Below, in pieces: positions 32,652-41,363 of a stretch of DNA of 64,000 nt (position 1 is the first letter of the stretch; each line of letters begins with the position of its first letter). The DNA lies in assembly GCF_035946055.1 (NCBI RefSeq), contig NZ_CP108364.1, forward strand, positions 2,170,001 through 2,234,000. The letters are read 5' to 3'. The notes beneath the pieces are model-generated. The model did no database searches and was not told where the DNA came from. It was given only the letters and a program-made list of their open reading frames with translations. This DNA comes from Streptomyces sp. NBC_01341. GTDB lineage: Bacteria; Actinomycetota; Actinomycetes; Streptomycetales; Streptomycetaceae. A program made the position numbers and the translations under genes.

Positions 32652-35591
32652 ATGACGGCGTTGTCGAGTCAGCCACGGCGGTGTCCACCGGTCCCGCCGT
32701 CGGCCCCGAGCCCCGCCATTGCCGGACTGCTCGAACGCGAGTCCGCACTCGACCTGCTGGCGGCGGAGGCCGACCGGGCCATCGAAGGATCCGGACGGCT
32801 CGTCCTGTTCCGGGCGCCCACCGGTACGGGCCGCAGCACACTGCTGGAGGCCGCCGCCGGCCTGGGCGCGAAGCGCGGCATGCGGGTGCTGAGGGCCCAT
32901 GCCTCCGCCGAGAGCTCCGGAATCCCCCTCGGCCTCGTCACCCAGCTCCTCGGTTCACCGCACGATCACGGCGGTCTCCAGGACGACACCCCTAAGACCC
33001 CGCACCACCTGTGGCAGTTGCTCTGCGAGTACGCGGCCGCGTCATCCCTGCTCGTCGCCGTCGACGACGCGCACCTCGCCGACCAGGCCTCCCGCCGCTG
33101 GCTGGCCGAGGGCGCCCGGCGGCTGACCGGGATGCCGGTCGTGATGGTCGTGACCGAGCGCAGTCAGTACGACATCGCCCCGCCGCAACCGGGCCTCGCG
33201 TACTCCCTGCCCCCGGGCGTGGTCCGGATGCACGCGGTCGCGCCCCTGAGCCGTCCCGCCGCAGAGGAGCTCGTACGCGGCGCCCTGGGCCCGGACACGG
33301 GCGACGCCTGGGTGGACGGCTGCGTACGGGCGAGCGCCGGCAACCCGCTGCTGCTGCGGGCGCTCCTCGACGACCTGCGGGCGGTCTTCCCGCACGGAGC
33401 CGCGAAGGGCGGCGCCCCGGAGCCCGTGCTGCCCGAGAACTGCGCCGAGCTGTACCCGGGGGCCTTCGTGACGGCGGTCTCGTGGTGGCTGAGGAGCGCG
33501 GGCCCAGGAAGCACCACGGTGGCCCGCGCGCTCGCCGAACTGGAGGACTCGGCACGGCACGACGAGAAGGACTACGGGCCCCGGGCGGGTTCCGGGCTGC
33601 CCGGAACCCGCCCGGGACCCGCCGCGCACGTAGACCCCGGACCGGGCCACGGTGCCGGCGAAGAATTCGGTGACTTCCTCTCCGAGCTCACTCGTGCCGA
33701 CCCCGACCGCGTCGACGGCTGGATCACCGCGATGATCCGGCTCGGACTCCTGTGCCGTACCCCCGGCACCGGCGTCCCGCGCTTCGCGCACCCCCTGCTG
33801 CGAGGAGCGGTCCTCGACGGCCTGCCACGCTCGGACCGGCAGGCCCTGCACCTCCGTGCGGCCGAGCTGCGCCAGCGCCGGGGCCACGGGGTCGAAGCGG
33901 TGGCCGGCCATCTCCTGCGGACCACCCCCGGCGGCACGGAACGCGTCGCCAAGGCACTCCTCGACGCGGCGGCCGGCGCGTCCAGGGCGGGCAGGACCGA
34001 CGCCGCCGGGCACTATCTGCGCCGCGCGCTGGACGAACCGATGCCGCGTGAGCGCCGGGCCGCGGTACTCACGGAACTCGGCGAACTGGAGTTCGCCACC
34101 TTACGGAACGGCGGGATACGCAGCCTGGCCGAGGCTCTGCGCCTCCAGGAGGAGCCCAGGGACCGGGTGCTGGCGGCGGTCCACCTGGGCAACGCCCTGG
34201 CCAGCCGGGGCAAGCCGCACGCCGCACTCGACGTCATGCGCGATCTGGGCGCGCTGGACGGGGAACCCGTCCTCGCCCGTACGATCCACACGGCGTCGGC
34301 CTTCTTCTCGGACCACGACCCGGAGATCCGGCGCGCCGTCCACACCCGGCTGCGCGAACGTGCCGAGCGCTCCCCGGAATGGATCAGCCCGGCCCTGCGT
34401 GCCCTGCTGATCAGGTACGAGTCGACGGCCGGACTGCTGTCCGCCGAGTCGGCCATGCGACAGACCCGGCGGCTGCTGGCGGCCCCGGAGGATCCGCTGC
34501 TGGTGCCCTATCTCCTGGGTGCGGCAGCCGCCGTGGCGCAGTGGGCCGACGCGCCGGACGACGCCGAACGCATCATCAGGTCCGGGCTGACCGAGCACTG
34601 GCTGTCGCCGCTGCACCCCGTCCACCGGTCACTGCTCAACGCGCGGGTGGACACCGCGGCCGCACGCGGCCGTCATGGGTGGGTACTGGAGGAGACCGCC
34701 CACGGTTCCCAGGGTCCGGGCGACTCCTCGCATACCGGTGCGAGCAACTTCTTGGCCCACCGCGTCATCGCACTCGTCGAGTGCGGGCGCCCTTCCGAGG
34801 CCGAACAGCTCGTCGCCGGGGTGGAAGTCGGAACTGCGCAGGACGGATGGGAGCAGATTCGTTTCCTCTACGCGCGAGGCGTCCTGCGCGCGTCCGTCGG
34901 CGATCCGGCGGGCGCCCTGGACGACTTCCGGGAGTGCGGAAGGCGCCAGTCCGGTCGCGACGTGGAGAACCCCGTCGTCACACCGTGGCGCTCGGCCGCC
35001 GCCGAATGCCTTCTCCTCCTGGGAGAAACGCCCGAGGCCCTCGCGCTCGCCGAGGAGGAGAGCCGGTACGCCGCCATATGGGACACGCCCCGGGTCAGGG
35101 GCCGTGCCCTGCGCGTCCTCGGCGCGGCCACCGGCGGCCGACGTGGCCTCGAACTCACCGCCGAGGCCGTTGGCATCCTGCGCGGCACATCTCTCGATGC
35201 CGAGCTGATCCCGGCGCTCATCACGCACGGACAGCAGCTCACAGCCGCCGGCCGGGCCCGCAGCGCCCGCCCGCTGCTCAGGGAGGCCGCCATGGCGGCC
35301 GAACGACTGGGCGCCGTCCGGCTGTCGGCCCGCGCGGAACTGGCCCTGCGCGCCGGCGGCGCCCGCCCCAGGACCACCTCCCTCACGGGCCTCGACTCGC
35401 TGACCGTAAGTGAACGCCGCATCGCCGAACTGGCCGCCGCCGGACGGACGAACGCGGAGATCGCCGCACTGCTGCACCTGGCACGGCGTACCGTGGAGAC
35501 CCATCTGACCAGCACCTACCGCAAACTGGGCATACGGCGGCGAGTGGACCTTCCGCGCGACCTGAAAAGCGGTGGGGACAAGCCCACTTGA
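32652..35591 (+). CDS. LuxR-family LAL (large ATP-binding) regulator
   Basis: A 979-residue LAL regulator. N-terminal AAA-type ATPase with RESALDLLAAEAD then Walker A FRAPTGTGRSTLL (about residue 53) and Walker B SLLVAVDDAHLAD (about 132). A long TPR-like helical middle follows, and a C-terminal LuxR helix-turn-helix near residue 915-965 (LTVSERRIAELAAAGRTNAEIAALLHLARRTVETHL). Paired divergently with the orphan response regulator next to the CIS genes, it probably links CIS expression to development or stress. From memory, S. coelicolor SCO4263 occupies the same place. Confidence 0.88.
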   Translation: MTALSSQPRRCPPVPPSAPSPAIAGLLERESALDLLAAEADRAIEGSGRLVLFRAPTGTGRSTLLEAAAGLGAKRGMRVLRAHASAESSGIPLGLVTQLLGSPHDHGGLQDDTPKTPHHLWQLLCEYAAASSLLVAVDDAHLADQASRRWLAEGARRLTGMPVVMVVTERSQYDIAPPQPGLAYSLPPGVVRMHAVAPLSRPAAEELVRGALGPDTGDAWVDGCVRASAGNPLLLRALLDDLRAVFPHGAAKGGAPEPVLPENCAELYPGAFVTAVSWWLRSAGPGSTTVARALAELEDSARHDEKDYGPRAGSGLPGTRPGPAAHVDPGPGHGAGEEFGDFLSELTRADPDRVDGWITAMIRLGLLCRTPGTGVPRFAHPLLRGAVLDGLPRSDRQALHLRAAELRQRRGHGVEAVAGHLLRTTPGGTERVAKALLDAAAGASRAGRTDAAGHYLRRALDEPMPRERRAAVLTELGELEFATLRNGGIRSLAEALRLQEEPRDRVLAAVHLGNALASRGKPHAALDVMRDLGALDGEPVLARTIHTASAFFSDHDPEIRRAVHTRLRERAERSPEWISPALRALLIRYESTAGLLSAESAMRQTRRLLAAPEDPLLVPYLLGAAAAVAQWADAPDDAERIIRSGLTEHWLSPLHPVHRSLLNARVDTAAARGRHGWVLEETAHGSQGPGDSSHTGASNFLAHRVIALVECGRPSEAEQLVAGVEVGTAQDGWEQIRFLYARGVLRASVGDPAGALDDFRECGRRQSGRDVENPVVTPWRSAAAECLLLLGETPEALALAEEESRYAAIWDTPRVRGRALRVLGAATGGRRGLELTAEAVGILRGTSLDAELIPALITHGQQLTAAGRARSARPLLREAAMAAERLGAVRLSARAELALRAGGARPRTTSLTGLDSLTVSERRIAELAAAGRTNAEIAALLHLARRTVETHLTSTYRKLGIRRRVDLPRDLKSGGDKPT

Positions 35592-35785
35592 CGGGCAGCG
35601 CCCTGCACACGGGACAGAGCCCGGGGCCGGGGGCCCACCTGTCCGCAGGGGCCGGGCTGCGCCCGTTGCCCCTGCGGCCCTCCTCCTCACCCGCTCATAC
35701 CCGGGATCCTGCCCTCGCGGCCCTCCCGCCCACCACGTGCGGGGGTGGACGATTCCTGATCGGGCGTTGAATGGCGAGGAGTACC

Positions 35786-38044
35786 GTGCGCGCATACAGA
35801 GCACAGGCGGGGCAGGCCGGTGGCCGGGAGAGCAGCCCCCGTGCCGAGGGGCCGAGCACCTTCGCGCAACGCGTTCTCGCTCTCCAGCGTGCGGTGGGAA
35901 ACGCGGTCGTGGCCCGCGCCGTCGAGGAGGAACGGCACGAGCACGGCAGCGCCTGCGGTCATGAGACCGCCGGGCAGCAGCCCGCCGACGCCTCGTCCGT
36001 GCAGCTGTCGTCGGTGGTCAACGCCGTTCGCTCCCCGGGCCGTCCGCTGGACTCGCGTCTCCTGGAACGGGCGGAGCAGGGCTACGGCATGTCCTTCCGC
36101 CATGTGCGGGTGCACAGCGACCCGGTCGCGCAGCGCTCCGCGACGGAATTCGGCGCCCGTGCCTACACCACGGGCCATGACATCGTCGTCGGCCCCCAGG
36201 GAGCGGACGACGAGACGATGTTCCACGAGCTCGACCACGTCCGCCAGCAGTCCCTGGGGCCTGTCGCGGGGACGGACAACGGGTCGGGAGTGGCGGTCTC
36301 CCACCAGGACGATCCGTTCGAGCGCCATGCCTCGGCGAACGGCAGGAGGATGGCACGGGGAGCCATGCCCGACCTGTCCGGCCCCGGATCGGGCGCCTCC
36401 GCCGGAACGGCCACGCCGGCTCGTAGCGGCGGCGGTATCGCCGTGGCCCGCATGATGTCCGGCGGCGGCCGGAGGATGTACGAGGCGGACCGCGGCCAGA
36501 TGTTCGAGGTGGACGGCGGGCGCGGCCCGGTCGTCGGCAGGTACGTCAGGTCCTCGTCGGGCGGCACGGAGATCTTCGACACCTCACAGGGGCGCATCCA
36601 CGTGTACCCCGAACAGATCAGGGGCCCCCGGGCCACGGTGGGCGGCCTTCACCCGGAGGGGCGGACCCGCCCGCCCGAGGAGAATCTGCACGACCGGGAC
36701 CGGATCCTCCTCTCGGAGGCCGACCTGTCCGGGGCGCGGGCGCGGGTGCGCCGGGATCCCAGCCAGGCACGCAGGATGGCCGCCACCACGTTCGAGGAAC
36801 AGCCCGACTACCAGGAGTACGAGAACAACCGCGAGGATCTGCGGCGGCTGGGGGTCCCCGTCCTCAACAACGTCGACCTGAGCCGGCCCGAGGCCGCCGA
36901 CCGTTTCCGCGATGTCGGGCCGAACGCCAACATCCACTTCCAGATGCCGCGTGTGCCACGGGGGACTCGCGGCTACTCCACCCAGGAACTCATCAGGGAC
37001 ACCGGCAGACTTCCCGGACGCGCCGGCCGCGACGACGTGACGGTGAGTGTCACCACGCCACATCCGTCCAAGTACGCGAAGTCGGGCACGCACAACGGCT
37101 TCTACGGCATGGAGAACCGCAAGGGCGTGCCGGAGGGCATGAGGCTCGCGGCCGAGCACTCCGACGACGACGCGGACCTCGAGAGGTACGGCTACGGTCA
37201 CCGGCAGTCCACCAGGGACGTGGGTGCCGCCGTGGCAGACCGCCGGAAGACGTACGTGATGGAGTCGGACCGGCGCAGCAACAGTCCCGAGGAGGACCCC
37301 GATCCTTCCTACCGCAGCCGGAGCAGGAGCCGTGCGAGCCGGGCTCCTGCCCCCGCCCGTCGGCGCAGGTCGAGCCGGCCGCCCCTGAGCACTACGGGCC
37401 GCCGCCCGCACACCGCCGCCCCCGTCAACTACGCCGCGGTGGACGACGAGGACGAGTACTTCGGCAGTCAGCAACCCGCGAGCAGCGGTCACCGGCGCCG
37501 CCGCGGCAGTGTCGCCCCCAGCTACATCAACGACTCCGCGGACGAGGGGACGAGGTCTCGCAGGAGGAGCCGTCGCCCCGCCGGCGCGGGATCGTTCGAG
37601 CCCGAACCCGAGCGGGACCGCAGCCGCAGCCGCAGCCGACGGCGCGCGCCCAGCCGGGCACCTTCCGGCATGACCAGCGGCCGTCCCCTCATCCTCGACG
37701 ACGACGTCTCCTACGGAGCCGGACCGATCGACGCCGAGCCCCGGCGCGAACGCGGCCGCAGCCACAGCCGTCGGCGCGAGGCGAGCCGGGCACCATCCGG
37801 CATGACCAGCGGCCGTCCCCTCATCCTCGACGACGACGTCTCCTACGGAGCCGGACCGATCGGCCTCGAACCGCGGCGGGAACGCGGCCGCAGCCGTCGG
37901 CCCTCGTCCTCCCGGACGCCGTTCATCACGGACAGCGGCCGTAGCACGTTCCGCCCCACCAGCTACGCCGAACCCGAATGGGACGAGGGCCCCCTGTACG
38001 GTGCCGACTCGTTCGACGCGCCTCGGGGGCGCAGTCGCCGCTGA
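35786..38044 (+). CDS. Putative CIS cargo: DUF4157 head, BMT5-like domain, Arg-Ser tail
   Basis: A 752-residue protein. GTG 35786 is preferred over ATG 35771 because GAGGAG lies just upstream. Order (numbered from the longer form): LQRAVGNAVVAR near 39-50; a DUF4157 domain at about 85-160 with MSFRHVRVHSD and FHELDHVRQQ, a variant of HExxH; a middle domain at about 306-450 resembling BMT5-like/DUF2431 Rossmann methyltransferases (DRILLSEADLS; MAATTFEEQPDY; LGVPVLNNVDLSRP; NIHFQMPRV); then a 250-residue Arg-Ser-rich tail with a duplicated 26-residue unit. DUF4157 is the usual tag of CIS-associated effectors. The glycine-rich SAM loop of BMT5 is altered. Activity is unproven. Confidence 0.72.
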   Translation: MRAYRAQAGQAGGRESSPRAEGPSTFAQRVLALQRAVGNAVVARAVEEERHEHGSACGHETAGQQPADASSVQLSSVVNAVRSPGRPLDSRLLERAEQGYGMSFRHVRVHSDPVAQRSATEFGARAYTTGHDIVVGPQGADDETMFHELDHVRQQSLGPVAGTDNGSGVAVSHQDDPFERHASANGRRMARGAMPDLSGPGSGASAGTATPARSGGGIAVARMMSGGGRRMYEADRGQMFEVDGGRGPVVGRYVRSSSGGTEIFDTSQGRIHVYPEQIRGPRATVGGLHPEGRTRPPEENLHDRDRILLSEADLSGARARVRRDPSQARRMAATTFEEQPDYQEYENNREDLRRLGVPVLNNVDLSRPEAADRFRDVGPNANIHFQMPRVPRGTRGYSTQELIRDTGRLPGRAGRDDVTVSVTTPHPSKYAKSGTHNGFYGMENRKGVPEGMRLAAEHSDDDADLERYGYGHRQSTRDVGAAVADRRKTYVMESDRRSNSPEEDPDPSYRSRSRSRASRAPAPARRRRSSRPPLSTTGRRPHTAAPVNYAAVDDEDEYFGSQQPASSGHRRRRGSVAPSYINDSADEGTRSRRRSRRPAGAGSFEPEPERDRSRSRSRRRAPSRAPSGMTSGRPLILDDDVSYGAGPIDAEPRRERGRSHSRRREASRAPSGMTSGRPLILDDDVSYGAGPIGLEPRRERGRSRRPSSSRTPFITDSGRSTFRPTSYAEPEWDEGPLYGADSFDAPRGRSRR
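37652..37862 (+). repeat. Two 79-bp direct repeats inside the cargo gene
   Basis: Copies at 37652-37730 and 37784-37862 differ at one base (78/79) and start 132 bp apart. They encode a near-identical 26-residue unit ending LILDDDVSYGAGPI, set between Arg-Ser-rich stretches. A third, degenerate unit follows. In-frame recombination between copies could change tail length. Confidence 0.9.
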
Positions 38045-38110
38045 CGCGACCGTCAGCGGCGACGTCACCGCCACCCGCAGCCCCGAGTACCGTTCCAGGC
38101 GGACCTGGGT

Positions 38111-39061
38111 CTACGGGTGCTGCCCCGGGCCGTCGGAATGGGGTACGAGGCGCGTCGGCGAGAGAGCGGTGTCCTCCTCGCCCGGTTCCAGAAGGGTGGC
38201 GGCGGCGCCCACGATGAGGGGGTCCGGCTTGCCGACCGCGTCGGGGTCCTTCGCCGTGTAGTCGACGCGGGCGAGGAGGCTGCGCATGGCCTCGAGACGG
38301 GCCCGGCGCTTGTCGTTGCTCTTGACCACGGTCCAGGGCGCGTGCGCGGTGTCGGTCGCGCGGAACATGTCGATCTTCGCCGTGGTGTAGTCGTCCCAGC
38401 GGTCGAGTGAGTCGATGTCCGTGGGCGACAGCTTCCACTGGCGCACCGGGTCGACCTGCCGGATGGCGAAGCGGGTGCGCTGCTCGGCGCGGGAGACGGA
38501 GAACCAGAACTTGACCACGATGACGCCGTCGTCGACGAGCATCTCCTCGAAGGCCGGGCACTGCTTCAGGAAGAGTTCGTACTCCGGCGGGGTGCAGAAA
38601 CCCATGACGCGTTCGACGCCCGCCCGGTTGTACCAGGAGCGGTCGAAGAACACGAGTTCGCCGGGCCCGGGCAGGTGGGCCACGTAGCGCTGGAAGTACC
38701 ACTGCCCCCGCTCGCGGTCCGTGGGCTTGTCCAGGGCGACGATGCGCGCGCCACGCGGGTTGAGGCGCTCGGTGAACCGCTGGATGGTGCCGCCCTTGCC
38801 GGCCGCGTCGCGTCCCTCGCACACGACCACGACGCGGGCGCCGGTGTCCTTGGTCCACCGCTGGAGTTTCAGCAGCTCGATCTGCAGGATGCGCTTGGTC
38901 CGCTCGTACTCCCTGCGCCGGATCCTGCGGTCGTACGGGTAGTTCTCGCGCCAGGTCTTTATCGGCTCGCCCGCGTCGTCGAGCAGGACGGGCTGTTCCG
39001 GCCTGCTCGTGTCGACGGTCAGGCCGTCCAGAAGCTGCTTCTCCAACCGGTCACGGTCCAT
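38111..39061 (-). CDS. ppk2: Polyphosphate kinase 2
   Basis: A 316-residue PPK2-family enzyme, which uses polyphosphate to phosphorylate nucleoside mono- or diphosphates (or the reverse). Walker A-like VCEGRDAAGKGGTI, the lid LNPRGARIVALDKPTDRERGQWYFQRYVAHLPGPGELVFFDRSWYNRAGVE and the WKLSPTDIDSLDRWDDYT block are complete. ATG 39061 matches the usual MDRDRLEKQLLDGL-type start. It is a single gene, convergent with the cargo gene, with no obvious link to the CIS. Confidence 0.92.
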   Translation of the reverse strand: MDRDRLEKQLLDGLTVDTSRPEQPVLLDDAGEPIKTWRENYPYDRRIRRREYERTKRILQIELLKLQRWTKDTGARVVVVCEGRDAAGKGGTIQRFTERLNPRGARIVALDKPTDRERGQWYFQRYVAHLPGPGELVFFDRSWYNRAGVERVMGFCTPPEYELFLKQCPAFEEMLVDDGVIVVKFWFSVSRAEQRTRFAIRQVDPVRQWKLSPTDIDSLDRWDDYTTAKIDMFRATDTAHAPWTVVKSNDKRRARLEAMRSLLARVDYTAKDPDAVGKPDPLIVGAAATLLEPGEEDTALSPTRLVPHSDGPGQHP

Positions 39062-39173
39062 CCGGCCAAGCCTGTCACCCGTTCGCCCCCCGCGCCACCA
39101 GGTGGCGCGTGGGGCGTGCGCCGCGACGGGGTGCGGGCGCACCGCCCCCCGGGAGCGGACGCACCCGCACACG

Positions 39174-39192
39174 AAAGTAAGGTGAACCTAAC
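39174..39192 (+). promoter_or_regulatory. Possible DmdR/IdeR iron box
   Basis: AAAGTAAGGTGAACCTAAC: its reverse complement starts GTTAGGTTCACCTTAC. This fits the TTAGGTTAGGCTAACCTAA iron-box consensus well in one half and loosely in the other. It lies 53 nt upstream of the PNPOx-fold gene. Confidence 0.45.
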
Positions 39193-39244
39193 AGTGCCAG
39201 GTCAGCGCCCCGCTGCCGCGCCCCCATGAGGTACGGAGAACCCC

Positions 39245-39832
39245 TTGTCGAACGCCGTGACCGAGGCCGCCCCCGTCGGCAACGGGGGCCCACTGGCCGG
39301 AGCCGTGCCCCTGGAGTCGGCCGAGCAGTTGCGCGAGATCCTGGGCGAACCGTGGCCCATCGTGATCGAGAAGGTCCACGACGAGCTGACCGAGGCCGAT
39401 GTCGACCTGCTGGCCCGCTCGCCGTTCTGCGCCGTGTCCACCTCGGACGCCGACGGGAACTGTGACACGTCCCCGCGGGGCGGCGAGGCCGGATTCACCC
39501 GGGTCCTGGACGCGCGGACGCTCGTGATGCCCGACCTGCCGGGCAACCGGCGCGGGGACAGCTTCCACAACATCCTGGTCAACCCGCACGTGGGCCTGCT
39601 GTACCTGATACCGGGCGCCATGACGGTGCTGCGGATCAACGGCCGGGCCCGGATCCTCACGGACGCTCCGGTCTTCGACGAGATGAAGGTCAAGGGCAGG
39701 CGCCCCGACCTCGCCCTGGTCGTGGACATCGACGAGATATACCCGCACTGCCCGGCATCGCTCAAGCGTTCGGGTGTGTGGTCACCGGAGACGTGGGAGG
39801 AGCGGCCCGCGCGCGGAGCCGCCGCCCGGTGA
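39245..39832 (+). CDS. PNPOx-fold (pyridoxamine 5'-phosphate oxidase family) protein
   Basis: A 195-residue split-barrel flavin-binding protein of the MSMEG_1061-like family, with FCAVSTSDADGNCDTSPRGGEAGFTRVLDARTLVMPDLPGNRRGDS and HVGLLYLIPGAMTVLRINGRA. TTG 39245 is the start, with GGAG 7 nt upstream; no ATG fits. It binds FMN or a related cofactor; the substrate is unknown. A possible iron box upstream hints at regulation by iron. Confidence 0.8.
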   Translation: MSNAVTEAAPVGNGGPLAGAVPLESAEQLREILGEPWPIVIEKVHDELTEADVDLLARSPFCAVSTSDADGNCDTSPRGGEAGFTRVLDARTLVMPDLPGNRRGDSFHNILVNPHVGLLYLIPGAMTVLRINGRARILTDAPVFDEMKVKGRRPDLALVVDIDEIYPHCPASLKRSGVWSPETWEERPARGAAAR

Positions 39833-39895
39833 GCTGACCCCCCCGGGGCCGAGCAGGCTCCGGAGGCGGGACGGGCCGCTCGCGGCTCCGGGCCC

Positions 39896-41284
39896 TCAGA
39901 ACCCGCCGCCCCCGTCGAATCCGCCGCCTCCGCCGAAACCACCGCCGTCACCGAAGCCGCCGCCGTCTCCGAACCCGCCGAAGCCGGAGGAGTCGAAGTC
40001 GGACCCGGACACGTCTCCGCCGCTCCAGTCGCCTCCGCCGAAGTCGCCTCCGCCGTACTCGGCCGCGTAGGCCGGGGTGGAGAGCGCGGAGCCCAGCACG
40101 GTGCCGATCAGGAGGCCGGGCAGCAGACCACCGCCGAAGTAGCCTCCGGCCCAGGGGCCGTAGGCCGGGCCGGCCTCCCAGTACGGGCGGCGGCGGCCGT
40201 CGCCGACGTCGACCGTGCGGCTCATCGGGTCGTCGCCCTCCCGCAGCCGCGTCCGGTCGGCGCCGCAGACCGGGACCTCACGCGCCGCTCCGCCGACCGG
40301 GGTCCACATGACGTCGGCGACCGAGGGCCCGTGACGCGGGTCGAAGAAGCAGGGCGGCCGGCGAGCCGGCAGTTCATGGTGCTTGCGCCGTGCGTCCAGG
40401 ACGGCGAGGGAGAACCGCCCGTCCTCCAGGGCCTTGGTGACTCCGCGCACGTCGGAGGGGTGGTGGGCGTTGCCCATGCGGGCCTTGGCGTCCTCGTAGG
40501 AGTCCAGCGCGCGTTCGTAGTCGGCGCGCATCGCGTCGGTGGCACCCGCCTCCCCCGGTTTGAAGTCCAGCCGGTCCAGCGTCTCGCCGTACGCCGTGAT
40601 GTCCTCGTCCACGACGACGCGCAGCCGTTCGAGAGCGACCCGCTCCTCCTCCTCCTTGCGCCTCCTGTTCCGGCGGACGACCGTGAACGCGATGGCTCCA
40701 CCGGCCACGACGACGCCGCCCAGGACGATCAGGCCTGCCGCGGGTGCGCCGCTCGCGGAGCCGTCCCCGGCGCTGCCGCCGGACCAGGAGGCCGGGGCGC
40801 TGCCCCTGGCCTGGTCGAGCGCACTGTCGACGAAGGCGTTGAGCTGGGTCGCGGCGTCGGTGTCCGTTCCGGGGGCCTTCACGGCCGTGGTGAGGTTCTG
40901 CACGGCCCGGGTCGGCATCACCTGGGGGTCCGCGCCCGCGCTGAACCCGTCGCCGAGGCGCACCGCGTAGACGCCCGTGATCCCGGTGTCGCTGCGCAGG
41001 TTCCGCAGGAGGTTGTCGGGCGGGAACTGGGACGTCGCGGGCAGCACGGCCACGAAGACCGGCTTGTCGGCGTCCTTGATCTTCTTCTCCAGGGCGGCCT
41101 CCTGCGAGGCCGTGAGCTGGCCGGCAGCCGCCGGGTCCACGTAGACCGGGCCCTGGCGCAGCGCGCGGGCCGCGTCGTCGATGGTGGAGGTGGCGGCCTG
41201 GGCGGCCGGGGACAGGGCCAGCACGGCCGCCGAGAGAATCAGCAGCAGGCAGGCCCACAAGGGGGCGAACAGCCTCTTCCGCAT
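39896..41284 (-). CDS. TPM-domain membrane protein with Gly-rich tail
   Basis: A 462-residue exported protein: signal segment 1-30, TPM-like domain about 37-160 (AALEKKIKDADKPVFVAVLPA...), transmembrane helix about 182-203 (AGLIVLGGVVVAGGAIAFTVV), then a charged coiled region and a second membrane-associated Gly-rich region. The last 60 residues are almost entirely Gly/Asp/Phe/Ser (GGGFGDGG type). TPM proteins occur in photosystem assembly and in bacterial membrane-stress functions; the role here is unknown. ATG 41284 starts MRKRLFAPLWACLLLIL. Confidence 0.75.
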   Translation of the reverse strand: MRKRLFAPLWACLLLILSAAVLALSPAAQAATSTIDDAARALRQGPVYVDPAAAGQLTASQEAALEKKIKDADKPVFVAVLPATSQFPPDNLLRNLRSDTGITGVYAVRLGDGFSAGADPQVMPTRAVQNLTTAVKAPGTDTDAATQLNAFVDSALDQARGSAPASWSGGSAGDGSASGAPAAGLIVLGGVVVAGGAIAFTVVRRNRRRKEEEERVALERLRVVVDEDITAYGETLDRLDFKPGEAGATDAMRADYERALDSYEDAKARMGNAHHPSDVRGVTKALEDGRFSLAVLDARRKHHELPARRPPCFFDPRHGPSVADVMWTPVGGAAREVPVCGADRTRLREGDDPMSRTVDVGDGRRRPYWEAGPAYGPWAGGYFGGGLLPGLLIGTVLGSALSTPAYAAEYGGGDFGGGDWSGGDVSGSDFDSSGFGGFGDGGGFGDGGGFGGGGGFDGGGGF

Positions 41285-41363
41285 ACTCCGAAAGTAACCC
41301 GAACGGGCGATGAATGCGTCGCCCGCCCGGGTCCCCTTCGTGCTGTTACGCGGCTTCGTGCCG

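Noticed and set aside
34364..34376. GAGCGCTCCC resembling half of the LacI-type operator
   Set aside because: It lies inside the LAL regulator coding sequence, only the core and one half match, and no glycan gene is near.
39896..40080. Dense GGx-type repeats suggesting a repeat element
   Set aside because: They encode the Gly-rich tail of the TPM-domain protein and are in frame throughout.
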